NCBI GenBank assembly: GCA_033032865.1
Contig: JAWHQI010000263.1
Span: forward strand, 1,426,001-1,490,000
Direction of reading: 5' to 3'
DNA: 64,000 nucleotides
Source of the DNA: Dactylorhiza incarnata
Lineage: Eukaryota; Streptophyta; Magnoliopsida; Asparagales; Orchidaceae
Below the pieces are notes generated by a model. That model saw nothing but the letters and a program-made list of their open reading frames with translations, was not told the DNA's origin and did no database searches. Of the stretch, positions 10,207-21,408 are shown in pieces. The stretch's first letter is position 1. Every line of letters starts with the position of its first letter. Made by a program: the position numbers and the translations under genes.

Positions 10207-10861
10207 CTTACTTGCTAGTGCAGAGCTGTCGTGACAACAAATGCGGTGCTTATCCTCCCTTCGGCGAGGTCTTAGTTGGGGAAAACCCGGAGTTGAGTCT
10301 CTCCTCCCAGGTTAGCCTCAAGCAAGGAGCCCTCATACCGCTAAGCCTCCCGATCCAAGGTCGTGCGACCGGTCGAGTAGAATTGCCACGTGGCTTAAGG
10401 GTTTGTTTTATATATATATAGCGGGTGAAGATTGATTGGAAGTGGCGGGTTGGTCACGCTCGCAGACCGTTCATACCGGTGCGGGTGAGTTGACGACTCA
10501 TGGCGACAGGGAGATGTGCGCAGCTGGTTATCACCCTCCGAACATGCAGTTTTGCCTCCGCTGGTCGGCCTACAAATCGGCTCACCGGATGTCGCTCACA
10601 TCCAGTTGGTACACCAAGTTGTACAGGAGGGCCTGAATGATACGGTACGACTACATTCAGAAGTGGCAAGACTGGCCACTGTCACCGACGACCACATCGG
10701 TGAGGCCCGCGGTTAGCTCCCCTGCTTGAACGAAAGCGGTCTAAACTGTGTCGACACATGGTCTTTTGTGTGCGTACGAGTTTGAATACCTGGGTGTGTG
10801 TCTGCGCGATATAGTGTTATGTGGTTGCTATGCGGCGCAAATACGGGCTTTAGGGCAAGCG

Positions 10862-10865
10862 GCCC

Positions 10866-10897
<32 letters not shown>

Positions 10898-10912
10898 TAT
10901 ACATATTCACCT
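10862..10912 (+). promoter_or_regulatory. Candidate LTR promoter (TA-rich TATA region)
   Basis: CCCTATATATATATATAT and further TATATA words mark the most likely TATA region of the 5' LTR, about 590 bp before the LTR end. Transcription would start just downstream, and an AATAAA-type signal (GAATAAAG near 11178) follows. The 3' LTR equivalent is near 20370-20412. Assignment is by motif and position only. Confidence 0.5.
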
Positions 10913-10956
10913 GCTGCTAACCCTCTTCCTTGCTTTGGCTATTTCATTTCTGTCCT

Positions 10957-10991
<35 letters not shown>

Positions 10992-11496
10992 ATAAGGATC
11001 CGGGAAGGGGAGGTATTGTTCTACTTAGCTCTGTGACTAACGGTTACTTCTTATAACCAATCACAGGAAACGGGACAGCGCGAAGCCCGCACCCCGCAGG
11101 ATGAGATACGTGCCTTAGAGATGGCCCGATCGGACACCCCAGCCTCTCCTCCTATATTCAGAGACGTGAGTGCGAGAGAATAAAGACTAGCCTAGGGCTC
11201 ACTGTTGTTTTAGACTATGTAGCCTTCGGGCAATATCTTGTAAAACGATAGGCTCCGGCCATATTTAAATGTGTAATATAAGCAGTGTGCTTATTTTCTT
11301 TATATCATCTGCTTCCGCTGTGCGATCTGATGTGATGTAATGATTCTTGTGCCTGACAAAGAGACCGCTCAGCGCTTAAGTGGGTGGGACGTCGTCACCC
11401 GGAAAGCGCTGGGTGATCTTCTTTGGGCAGTATGATTCCCCCCTCCCTGAACTCGGTTCAGTCTGGTGAGGGGGGGGGGGGGGGGGGTCTTACAAA

Positions 11497-11508
11497 TGGA
11501 TCAGAGCT
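11497..11508 (+). other. Primer-binding site of element 1 (tRNA-iMet type)
   Basis: TGGATCAGAGCT begins two bases after the LTR end. It matches the TGGTATCAGAGC complement of initiator tRNA-Met except for a missing T. Element 2 has the perfect version at 60647-60658. Confidence 0.85.
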
Positions 11509-11595
11509 ACCACGATCCGACAACATGGGGCAGTCTTTCGATCCTCCCTTCCCCGGTTCTGTTTCTTGGTTCGGGACGAACCACGCAGCGGAAGC

Positions 11596-12911
11596 CTGGT
11601 AGACCCTTTAGGTTTAAGGTTAAGGACTCGAGACTGCACGATAGTACACCCACACGCTTTCCGCTTCCTTTTCTTTCAGTCCTGCAAAATTCCCTTATTT
11701 TTGCAAGTTCTGACACCCGTTTGTTACTTCTCCAGATACCGGAGTCAAGTAACGGAAGGTCCTCCTCTCGAGACCAATACCACCCTACCACTCCACCACC
11801 AACTCAGACCGCTCCAGCCACAGTTCCGTTCGGAGAGACAGAGCTCGGGCAGACCCTGGTAGCCCTGTTGGCCGCCTTCCAGACAGCCACCTTACGACCA
11901 CCCCAGCAGGCCACCGTACCCACCGATCTGCTGACGACATTCCGAGGGCTAAGGCCCCCCACCTTTCGGGGTACAGAGTCAGCCATCCAGGCCGAGGAGT
12001 GGGTGGAGAGGGTAGAGGAGCTTCTTGTAGGGATGATGTGCCCAGCAGTGGCCGCAGTGTCCCTAGTGGTGACCATGTTGGAGGGCTATGCCCGGGACTG
12101 GTGGAGGGCAGCTAGCCGCTCCACTTTTAGAGGGCGACCCCTCAGCACCATTCTCTGGGGGGAGTTCTCAGAGGCCTTCTTAGAGCATTTCATTTCGGAT
12201 GCAGACCGGATGGCACTCTAGGAGCAGTTCCTACAGATCAGGCAGGGAGATAGGACGGTTCCAGACTACCAGAGAGAGTTTATCCACCTGGCCCGCTTCG
12301 CCGGGACCTTAGCAGGCACGGATAGGGACAGGGCGGCTAGATTTTATCGGGGATTACGAGACGACCTCCGTCGGGCCCTGATCATGATTTCCCAGGCATC
12401 CTTCCACACGATCGCCTCACATGCCACCGCTCTAGAGATGGACCAGCGGATGGTAGCCCAGCAGCGGAGGGGATACGTAGGTGTTCCCCGGACTCAGGGC
12501 CGAGAGAGAGGGGTAGGTCCTCGCAGGCAAGGCCGAGACGGGAGACAGCGTCAGCGTCACCAGCCATATAGGCAGGCACCCCAGCCCCGACCAGCACCCC
12601 AGCCCCGACCAGCACCCCCAGCCCCAGCACCTCAGGTCGCCCCAGCCGCACGACGAGATGTTCCCTTCGCAGGGAACTGCTACCTATGCCAGCAGCCTGG
12701 GCATATACGAGCCTTCTGCCCACAGGCTACAGGGAGACCCGGTTTAGGAGCAGTACAGAGAGCGGCAGAGAGAGGACGAGGTGGACGCAGAGGACGTCCC
12801 GCAGGCAGGAGGGAGCCGGCTAGGCAGGGCAGAGCAGCACCGCTCGAGGCATACGCGTTGGATCTCCAGCACGGTCCTGCTCCTGACGTAGTGATAGGTA
12901 TCTACTTCTGA
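11596..12911 (+). pseudogene. Element 1 gag (capsid/nucleocapsid) with amber codon
   Basis: The gag frame runs from 11736. It has the capsid motifs GLRPPTFRGTE (about 11946), EEWVERVEELL and LEGYARDWW, then ends at TAG 12219-12221. The same frame continues with EQFLQIRQGDRTV and on to a zinc knuckle C-X2-C-X4-H-X4-C (CYLCQQPGHIRAFC, about 12679-12720), closing at TGA 12909. Element 2 has Glu where the TAG stands, so it is a single-base nonsense change. The start is unclear. A possible spliced leader (intron 11599-11735) would join a CTG at 11596 to the frame, where element 2 has ATG. Gag would form the particle that packages element RNA; this copy should give only a truncated capsid. Confidence 0.88.
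11599..11735 (+). other. Putative leader intron upstream of gag (element 1)
   Basis: A 137-nt pyrimidine-rich stretch starts GTAGAC after GCGGAAGCCTG and ends TTACTTCTCCAG before the gag frame at 11736. Element 2 has a comparable 100-nt segment (60747-60846) in the same place, also preceded by GCGGAAGC. A second acceptor-like TTTTCTTTCAG ends at 11679. Splicing is inferred, not shown. Confidence 0.45.
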
Positions 12912-13024
12912 TAGTATGATATCCTAGGAGATGTTATAACTTTATATATTGGGACTTTTGTATATGTCATCCCTACTCTTGTATATTTGTGAAAAGCTTA
13001 TGATCATAGTATATATATTATCAG
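12898..13024 (+). other. Putative gag-protease intron (element 1)
   Basis: A 127-nt AT-rich segment starts GTATCTACTTC after ATAG and ends TATTATCAG before GTCTAC. It contains the gag stop codon. Removing it joins the gag frame to the protease frame without a break, with one codon formed across the junction (G + GT, Gly). Element 2 has the same arrangement at the same codon (61967-62053). The sequence evidence is the conserved position, GT-AG ends, base composition and frame. Confidence 0.7.
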
Positions 13025-16000
13025 GTCTACTTTTGGTAGAAGGTCATCCAGCTAAAACACTGTTCGATACCGGCGCCACACACTCTTTCGTTGCACAAAA
13101 CTTCATCGCTGACAAAGGGAACACAGTGAGATCATACGGGATGTCGATCCGAATACGACTCCCGGATGGGTCAGACATGACTTCCACCGAGAAATGTTCC
13201 TTCCAAGCAATGCTAGGAGGCATAGAGTTCGAAGTCAACGCCACCATCTTAGCAATAACCGGATTCGACATCATTCTGGGGATGGATTGGTTGGCCGAGC
13301 ACACCGCCCAAATCAATTGTTCAACTCGAGAAATCCGCCTCAAGAATCCAAATGGACAATTTATCACGCTAGCAGGTATACCCGCTGTCACCCGCATTAT
13401 CTTAACATCTGCACGAACCGTCAAGGCAGTTCGGCGAAAGGACGAGGTATACCTAATCTACTTTGAGATGGAAGACACGACACAAGTACTCGCTAAGGTG
13501 CCTATAATCAGGGACTTCCCAGATATCTTCCCAGAGTCCCTTCCCGGATTGCCCCCGCAACGGGAAGTGGACTTCCAAATCGAACTTACTCAAGGAGCCC
13601 GACCAGTGTCCCGAGCACCGTACCGGATGGCCCCGAGGGAACTGGCCGAGCTCAAGATTCAACTACAAGAGTTAGTCGACGCAGGGTTCGTACGTCCTAG
13701 TACTTCACCCTGGGGAGCCCCAGTACTGTTTGTTAAGAAGAAGGATGGATCTCTGCGTCTCTGCATCGACTACAGAGGTTTGAATAAACTCACTGTCCGG
13801 AATACCTATCCCCTACCCCGGATAGATGAACTGTTCGATCAACTGTAAGGCGCGTCCGTCTTTTCCAAGATGGACTTAAGGTCCGGCTACTATCATCTTA
13901 GAGTGCGAGAAGAGGACATTCCCAAGACCGTCTTCAGCTCTCGCTACGGACTATACGAGTTCATGGTAATGCCATTTGGGTTAACCAATGCCCCGTCCGC
14001 CTTCATGGCTTTGATGAATACGGTATTCAAACCCTTCCTGGACCATTTCGTAATAGTCTTCATAGATGATATTCTCATCTACTCAAAGAACAAAACCGAT
14101 CACTCCAGGCACCTCCAAATGGTACTACTTAAGCTAAGAAAGCACTCGCTCTTCGCCAAGTTTAGCAAATGCGAGTTCTGGATGGAAGAAGTCGGCTTTC
14201 TGGGACACACCATCAACAAGAACGGAGTAGCGATGGATCAAGCCAAGGTGCAAGCGGTACGAGATTGGCCGCCACTTAAGACAGCAGCAGACATCCGAAG
14301 TTTCCTTGGCCTCGCCGGCTACTACCGTAAGTTCGTCGAAGGTTTCTCCAAAATCGCGTTACCACTTACCTCTCTCACCAAGAAGGATGTGACCTTCCAA
14401 TGGTCTCCCGAATGCGAGGCGGCATTCATCGAACTGAAGAACCGGCTGATATCGGCCCCAATCCTAACCCTCCCCTCCGGTACCGAGGGTTTCCAAATCT
14501 ATGCTGATGCCTCTCTGAAAGGACTGGGGGCCGTGCTTATGCAACATGGCAAGGTGATTGCCTACGCCTCACGTCAGCTCAAGCCACATGAACTAAACTA
14601 CGCCACCCACGATCTGGAGCTGGGGGCGGTAGTTTTCGCGTTAAAAGTCTGGAGACACTACCTCTATGGGGTACGATGCGAAATCTTCTCCGATCATAAA
14701 AGCCTCAAATACGTCTTCACCCAGAAAGAGCTGAACCTCCGGCAACGCCGGTGGTTAGAATTTCTCTGTGATTATGACTTCGCCCTCCAGTACCACCCCG
14801 GCAAGGCTAATAAGGTTGCAGACGCCTTGAGTCGGCAGCCTCCGAGTACCGGGAGTTGGTTAGAAATGGTGCAAGAGGAGTTAGTCAAATCATTGGTGGA
14901 AATGGATATTATCCTCACTGCCCGCAGAAATCCGATGGAATACCAGGCCCAGCTTTACTGGATGGAAATACAGTGCGACATCCGGAATAGGATAAGAGAA
15001 GCTCAGAAGATTGAAGTAGAAGCAGCCCCGATCATTCAGGCCCTGCAACATGGTGCGCAGGAGGATTATAATTTGTACGATGGCATCCTGCAGTTCAGAC
15101 ACCGCATATTCATCCCCGCAACAGAAGGAATTCGGGAAGAAATCCTCCGCAAAGCGCACCATACCAGGTACTCGATACACCCGGGAGTAGTAAAAATGTA
15201 TACGGACCTGCGAAGGACCTTGTACTGGCCAGGAATGAAGAGGGATGTCACCAACTATGTTGCGTTCTGCCAGACCTGTCAAATGGTCAAGGCAGAATGT
15301 CGAAGCCCAGGAGGCCTACTACAACCCCTGCCCATCCCGGAATGGAAGTTCGAGGATATTTCCATGGATTTTGTCCATGGCTTACCCCGATCCCGTGCAG
15401 GTAACGACTCCATATGGGTAGTAGTGGACCGTCTCACCAAGGTAGCCCGATTCATCCCAAACCGGCAAGGTGACGGTGTCGACATTCTAGCCCGACTATT
15501 TATCGAGCAGATAGTCCGATTTCATGGAATACCCAAATCAATCGTCTCGGACCGCGACGGGCGCTTTACATCGAAGGAATGGAGAAGAGTGCAAGCTTAT
15601 CTAGGAACCAGATTAGCTTTTAGCACCGCCTTCCACCCCCAGACCGATGGGCAGACGGAAAGAACGAATCGGACGATGGAAGATCTTCTCCGATTATGCA
15701 TAGTGAAACACAGCGAGCCATGGGAGCAGTTACTATCTCTGGTAGAGTTTTCATATAACAACAGCTTCCAGGCAAGCATCAAGATGGCACCTTACGAAGC
15801 CCTCTACGGAAGACGCTGTCGAACCCCGCTATCTTGGGCACAGGATGAGGACCCCGAAGCCTTGGGAGTCACCTACATCGACGATACCACCGCCGCGATA
15901 AGATTAATCCGGGAACGCATGCTGGAAGCGCAGAGCCGGCAGGCCAAGTATTACGATGCACGTCATCGGCAAGTGGAATTCCAAGTGGGAGATATGGTTT

Positions 16001-16542
16001 TCTTGAAGATTAAGCCTATGCATGGGATATCACGAATCAAGAGGCAGAAAAAGCTGGACCCCCGCTATCTAGGTCCGTATCCAGTCATCGAAAGAGTTGG
16101 CCCGGTGGCCTATAGATTAGCCCTGCCAGCTGAACTAGGAAACCTCCACGACGTGTTCCACGTCTCTTCGCTGAGACGCATACTTCGCCAACCCGAGCAG
16201 CACCTTCCCACACCACCGACATCAATACAATCCGACCGATCTGTCCGACTCGAACCTGTGAAGATAGTGGACTCCAAGATCAAAGAGTTGCGAAACAAAA
16301 CCGTCACAATGGTCAAGATCTTATGGTCAAACGGAGGACGCGAAGAGTTCACTTGGGAACCAGAAGCCCTCGTCCGGGAGAGATACCGGGTACTGTTTCC
16401 CCAGGTATGTCATCCTTTAAACCCCTACTTTAGCCAATTTTCGGGGACGAAAATCTCTTTATTTTTATTGGATTGTAACATCCCGACTTTTATTGGGCCA
16501 CTGGACCCTAGTAAGCCCAATAAAAGTAGGCCCGAGCAGTAG
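13025..16542 (+). pseudogene. Element 1 pol: protease, RT, RNase H, integrase, chromodomain, with ochre codon
   Basis: The frame from 13025 holds the protease [10 protein letters not shown] (catalytic Asp 13066). RT has its F-I-D-D at 14059-14070 and RNase H its YADAS (Asp at 14506). Integrase has an H-H-C-C zinc region (15157-15279), catalytic Asp 15367, Asp 15550 and Glu 15658, which gives the D(35)E spacing. A chromodomain-like tail VKILW...EFTWEPE lies near 16310-16370. The frame is interrupted only by TAA 13846-13848 at the start of RT, where element 2 has Glu. There is no stop before the 3' LTR, so the reading runs about 69 nt into it. Pol would copy RNA to DNA and integrate it. The stop should abolish RT and integrase unless read through. 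Confidence 0.92.
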
Positions 16543-17170
16543 AAAACGACCATTTCGGGTATCGTAGCGCGCCACTACCTCATTATTATGAATAGTGACC
16601 GTACGAACCCCGAATTGACTTCCGTCAGTTCCGTTGAACTCGTATGGACAATACGAGCGCAACGGAATTCGTTGCACTTCGATCCGAGGTCGTTTGGAGA
16701 AAACGACCATTTCGGGTATCGTAGCGCGCCACTACCTCATTATTATGAATAGTGACCGTACGAACCCCGAATTGACTTCCGTTAGTTCCGTTGAACTCGT
16801 ATGGACAATATGAGCGCAACGGAATTCGTTGCACTTCGATCCGACGTCGTTTGGAGAAAACGACCATTTCGGGTATCGTGGCGCGCCACTACCTCATTAT
16901 TATGAATAGTGACCGTACGAACCCCGAATTGACTTCCGTCAGTTCCGTTGAACTCGTATGGACAATACGAGCGCAACGGAATTCGTTGCACTTCGATCCG
17001 AGGTCATTTGGAGAAAATGACCATTTTAGGTATCGTAGCGCGCCACCACCCCATTATTGTGAATAATGGTCGTACGAACCCCGAATTGACTTCTGTCAGT
17101 TCCGTTAGGATCGTATGACCAATACAAGCACAACGGAACTCGTTGCGTCTCGATACGAGGTCGTATGGAG
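16543..17170 (+). repeat. 157-bp tandem repeat, four copies (3' LTR)
   Basis: Same array as at 7112-7739, with starts at 16543, 16700, 16857 and 17014. Units keep their order and the distinctive diverged fourth copy, so the array was inherited through reverse transcription rather than made independently in each LTR. Confidence 0.95.
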
Positions 17171-17307
17171 AGTATGCCATTTTAGTCCTATGCAGATCGC
17201 CTCAGTGCAACGCACGAGATATAAAGCACACGAACACGGCATCGGCCCCGGCAACTCTTATCTTGCCCTGGGAGCCAAGGAGGACCCCGCCCTAAGTTGA
17301 CTTAGTC

Positions 17308-17345
<38 letters not shown>

Positions 17346-18620
17346 AACACGAAATTGCTAAAGAAAAGGGGGGGGGGGGGAGAGAGAAAAACCCCCAGGG
17401 GGGGGGGGGGAGGCTGCCCTATTGGGGCAAGGGGCAAGAGAGAGAAAGGAAGTGGGGGGGGGGGGGGGAGAAAATATCTCCCCCCACTCACCCTCCCTTC
17501 ATACACGTGGAAGGGAGGGAGAGGGGGGGGGGAGAGCTCCCCTCCTTCCTATAAAAGGGGGAGGGGGGGCATCCCCTCTCCAATCCCCCCCCCCCCCCCC
17601 CCCCCCCCCACAGCACCTCTCTCTCCCTCTCAGCTCTCCTCTGCCGGCAGCCCCCCCAGCCAGCCACCCCCTCCTCCCCCTTGCCGGAGCAAGCCGCCGC
17701 CGCCACCTCCTCCCTCATGGCCGGCCGCCCCTCCACCCGAGCCCCTCACCAGTTAGAACCACCTCCCCTCCTCCTTCCCACCTCCCGGAGGAAGACCCCC
17801 CCCCCCCCCCCCCCCTCCCTCTGTCGCCGGAGCGCCGCCGGCCGCCGCCCCGAGCCTTGCAAGGTTCAGGGAGGAGGCGGCCGAGGAGGCCCTCTCCCCA
17901 GCGCCGGCGGTGGCGCTGGGGGGGGGGGGGGGGGAGGGGGTCCCCCTCGGGAACCTCGGCGCCGGCACAGGGGAGGCGGCCGGGCCGCCGGCGGGAACGG
18001 CCGGCGGCGCCCGTGGCCTCCCCCTCCTCCCCACACTTCCTGTAGGGGGATAACCCCCTCCCCCGGCGGCTCCCGGTGGCTCCAGGCCGCCGGGCCACCG
18101 CCGGAGGGTTGCCCCCTCCCCGGCGCCCCGACCAGGGGCGGCAGGGAGGGCTGCGCACGAGGAGGCGGTGGCACAGCAAGCCGGCATGGCTCGTGCCGGC
18201 TGCGCCGCGCCTCCCCGTCCCCTCTGCCCCACTTTCCGGTGGGGTCCGGCGGCATCAGGCCACCGGGCCACCACCGGAGTAGGCGCCGACCCCCGGCGCA
18301 CCGACCGGGGGCGGCACCGGTGGCCCCTCGGCGGGGGCGGCGGCGCAGCGGGCCTGCATGGCCCATGCAGGCCACGCCACCGCCTCCCGCCCTCTGTATC
18401 ACCTCCCCCGGCGGTGGGCGGCGGTGCCAGGCCACCGGACCACCCCCGGAGGAGTCGCCGGCCCCCGGCGCACCGACCGGGGGCGGCGCCGGCCCCAGCC
18501 GGCCGCAGCCCGGCGGCGGCAGCGGCTGCCACCCGTGCGCGAGCGGGGGGCCGCACGATCTCCCCCAGGAGATCGAGCGGCCCCCATTTCCTTAACCCCC
18601 GCCCGCCTCAAACTGTGCGC

Positions 18621-18655
18621 CCCCACAGCGGATCCGCGGCGGATCCGCTGTGGGG
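18621..18655. repeat. 17-bp perfect inverted repeat in the 3' LTR
   Basis: Arms 18621-18637 and 18639-18655 with a 1-nt spacer, identical to the 5' LTR copy at 9117-9151. Confidence 0.95.
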
Positions 18656-19295
18656 ACCCAAGGAGTGCGCCCGGTGTGGCGCCCCCTGCTCTCTTCCCTG
18701 CCTCTAACCGCACCCCACCCCCCTATTTCCCTTCCCCATTTTTCTGAGGAATAATGCGGCCTTTTCAAAAGAAATTTCCTAAATGAAAATTGTGCCCCAC
18801 TCTTAGGGGCACCTCCTGTATTTTTTTGGGATTTTTGGGAGGAGTTTTACTATTTTTAAAACCCATTATAAAGTTTATTTTAGGAAATAAAATGCCCAAA
18901 TGAGTTTCTAAAATTCCCCAAAAATTAGGGGCTCTAAGTATAGGTATTTTGCAAATACTATCAAAGTTGGGAGGTGCGACCTTTTGATTTGATCCCTTAA
19001 AGGCTTTTACAATCAAAAATAGACGCCCGGAAAAGAGCGATATTCATCGAAATAAATCGGCGCCCCCCCTATACGCATATTTTAAATGCTTATCAAATTA
19101 TGCGTATCAATCTAAAGAATCGACTAAGCTCGGAAAAGCAACGCAAAGATCGGAACGACATCGCGGCGCGGTGCCGAAATTTAACCCCGCCGCAACGATA
19201 ATAAAAGAACGGAGTCATCGATCGAAGCCTCCTCTTACGGAGTGATTGGACTACTAACCATTCCTTCTTATGCTTTTACTGCTTTTCGTACTTTC

Positions 19296-19572
19296 CGTTA
19301 AATCCAGTCTCGCACTGGTCCCCCGCACTTATTTTCTGTACTTATAATTAAATCCAGTCTCGCACTGGTCCCCCGCACTTATTTTCTGTACTTTTAATTA
19401 AATCCAGTCTCGCACTGGTCCCTTGCACTTATTTTCTGTACTTTCAATTAAATCCAGTATCGCACTGGTCCCCCGCACTTATTTTCTGTACTTTCAATTA
19501 AATCCAGTCTCGCACTGGTCCCCTGCACTTACTTTCTGTACTTTCAATTAAATCCAGTCTTGCACTGGTCCT
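19296..19572 (+). repeat. 50-bp tandem repeat, six copies (3' LTR)
   Basis: AGTCTCGCAC or close variants recur every 50 bp from 19306 to 19556. One unit reads AGTATCGCAC, and two units have CTTGC or CCTGC where others have CCCGC. It matches the array at 9791-10066. Confidence 0.93.
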
Positions 19573-21001
19573 ATCATTATGGCCTCTGCTTTCGGCCTAC
19601 TTTTCTGTTTATTACATGGCCTTTGCTTTCGGCCTACTTTCTGCTTGTCATTATGGCCTCTGCTTTCGGCCTACATTTCTGTTTAGTGTTATGGCCCCTG
19701 CTTCGGCCTAACTTACTTGCTAGTGCAGAGCTGCCGTGGCAACAAATGCGGTGCTTATCCTCCCTTCGGCGAGGCCTTAGTTGGGGAAAACCCGGAGTTG
19801 AGTCTCTCCTCCCAGGTTAGCCTCAAGCAAGGAGCCCTCATACCGCTAAGCCTCCCGGTCCAAGGTCGTGCGACCGGTCGAGTAGAATTGCCACGTGGCC
19901 TAAGGGTTTGTTTTATATATATAGCGGGTGAAGATTGATTGGAAGTGGCGGGTTGGTCACGCTCGCAGACCGTTCGTACCAGTGCGGGTGGGTTGACGAC
20001 TCATGGCGACAGGGAGATGTGCGCAGCGGGTTATCACCCTCCGAACATGCAGTTTTGCCTCCGCTGGTCGGCCTACAAATCGGCTCGCCGGATGTCGCTC
20101 ACATCCAGTTGGTACACCAAGTTGTACAGGAGGGCCTGAATGATACGGTACGACTACATTCAGAAGTGGCAAGACTGGCCACTGTCACCGACGGCCACAT
20201 CGGTGAGGCCCGCGGGGTTAGCTCCCCTGCTTGAACGAAAGCGGTCTGAACTGTGTCGACACAGGGTCTTTTGTGTGCGTACGGGTTTGAATACCTGGGT
20301 GTGTGTCTGCGCGATATAGTGTTATGTGGTTGCTATACGGCGCAAATACGGGCTTTAGGGCAAGCGGCCCTATCTATATATATATATATATATATACATA
20401 TATATATACATATTCACCTGCTGCTAACCCTCTTCCTTGCTTCGGCTATTTCATTTCTGTCCTTTAACCGTCCCCCCCCCCCCCCCCCCCCCCGGATAAG
20501 GATCCGGGGAGGGGAGGTATTGTTCTACTTAGCTCTGTGACTAACGGTTACTTCTTATAACCAATCACAGGAAACGGGACAGCGCGAAGCCCCCAACCCG
20601 CAGGATGAGATACGTGCCTTAGAGATGGCCCGATCGGACACCCCAGCCTCTCCTCTATCTTCAGAGATGTGAGTGCGAGAGAATAAAGACTAGCCTAGGG
20701 CTTACTGTTGTTTTAGACTATGTAGCCTTCGGGCAATATCTTGTAAAACGATAGGCTCCGGCCATATTTAAATGTGTAATATAAGCAGTGTGCTTATTTT
20801 CTTTATATCATCTGCTTCCGCTGTGCGATCTGATGTGATGTAATGATTCTTGTGCCTGACAAAGAGACCGCTCAGCGCTTAAGTGGGTGGGACGTCGTCA
20901 CCCGGAAAGCGTTGGGTGATCTTCTTTGGGCAGTCTGATTCCCCCCTCCCTGAACTCGGTTCAGTCTGGGGAGGGGGGGGGGGGGGGGGGGGGGTCTGAC
21001 A

Positions 21002-21006
21002 TATGG
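21002..21006 (+). repeat. Target-site duplication TATGG (right copy, element 1)
   Basis: Identical to 7038-7042; it directly follows the 3' LTR end. Confidence 0.95.
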
Positions 21007-21408
21007 TCATACAGGACTCTCGATCCTCTCCTCTAGGATGCAAAATCGGAGCATAAAACTAAATGAAAACCAACAACAAACCTAGAATAAGAAACCAGAT
21101 GAAGCTATGCAGAGGGAAAACTAAAAAGGGGAAGAGAAAGAGGGGGTGGTTCTCCATTCTTACCTGCCAGAGCTACTTGATGCTGATGTTTTCTTCTTAT
21201 TTGATATTTTTGCACCTGGAACTAGGGTTTAGGGAAGCCCGAAGAGGAGACGAGGATGGAAGGAAAGAGATCGTTTCTGCCTTCTGAGTTCTAACGGTAG
21301 CTCGACGATGAGAGGCAGGACCACAAAAGCAGATTTCACACTCACTAAACCTAAAATTTTCTAGTGTGGGCGACCGCCCACACTCGCCCTATATTGGGTC
21401 CGCCCCTG
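21007..21408 (-). mobile_element. hAT 5' terminal region and terminus
   Basis: Continuation of the hAT after the chromovirus. The outer end on the minus strand reads CAGGGGCGGACCCAATATAG from 21408, matching the CAGGGGCGGA-type termini of ZMYM-like hATs. A subterminal hairpin AGTGTGGGCG / CGCCCACACT lies at 21363-21384. No coding sequence is recognised; a short plus-strand open frame at 21063-21287 has no resemblance to a family. Confidence 0.7.

Larger units (their letters stand above)
7043..11494 (+). repeat. Element 1 5' LTR (4452 bp)
   Basis: It starts TGTAACATCC and ends GTCTTACA. Order inside: four 157-bp repeats, C/G homopolymer tracts (7880-8060), a GC-rich kilobase (8141-9240), an AT-rich stretch, six 50-bp repeats (about 9791-10066), four 'ATGGCC...TTCGGCCTA' repeats (10074-10206), a long TA run (10865-10910), a C-run at 10962-10989 and a U5-like end with a G-run at 11470-11488. 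It has no credible gene. The long open frames in the GC-rich part occur on both strands in several frames. Confidence 0.92.
7043..21001 (+). mobile_element. Ty3/gypsy chromovirus 'element 1' (Tekay/Del-like), complete but coding-defective
   Basis: A 13,959-bp element with two long LTRs (7043-11494 and 16474-21001), a primer site, gag, protease, RT, RNase H, integrase and a chromodomain-like tail in the usual order, flanked by TATGG duplications. The TGTAACATCCC LTR start, pol order and integrase tail place it among plant chromoviruses, most like Tekay/Del (clade by recollection, not by tree). It carries one nonsense codon in gag (12219) and one in pol (13846). The LTRs appear very similar apart from homopolymer length and a short extra segment near 17405-17450, so the insertion seems recent. 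Confidence 0.92.
16474..21001 (+). repeat. Element 1 3' LTR (4528 bp)
   Basis: It starts TGTAACATCC and ends GTCTGACA, followed by the TATGG duplication. It repeats all 5' LTR features: 157-bp units at 16543, 16700, 16857 and 17014; the GC-rich block at about 17630-18745; the 17-bp palindrome at 18621-18655; 50-bp units from about 19296; a TA run at 20370-20412; a C-run at 20473-20493 and a G-run at 20974-20994. It is 76 bp longer than the 5' copy, mainly through homopolymer length and an added segment near 17405-17450. Confidence 0.93.
4476..21408 (-). mobile_element. hAT DNA transposon, right part, interrupted by chromovirus element 1
   Basis: The transposase runs leftwards from about 5990. 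The element's 5' end is recognised at 21408, where the minus strand reads CAGGGGCGGACCCA, the typical terminus of this hAT group. Subterminal sequence includes a 10-bp hairpin (21363-21372 with 21375-21384). The hAT sequence before 7037 and after 21007 belongs together: both sides carry related words (GGTCATAC, CTCTCCTCTAG, AACTAAATGAAAAC), and the chromovirus between them is bounded by TATGG. The left hAT end is off-window. The 8 bases beyond the terminus (CACAACAA, 21409-21416) are the expected target duplication. Confidence 0.75.

Noticed and set aside
17306..18045. Pro-rich and Gly-rich open frames
   Set aside because: Produced by poly-C and poly-G tracts in the 3' LTR; shadows of homopolymers.
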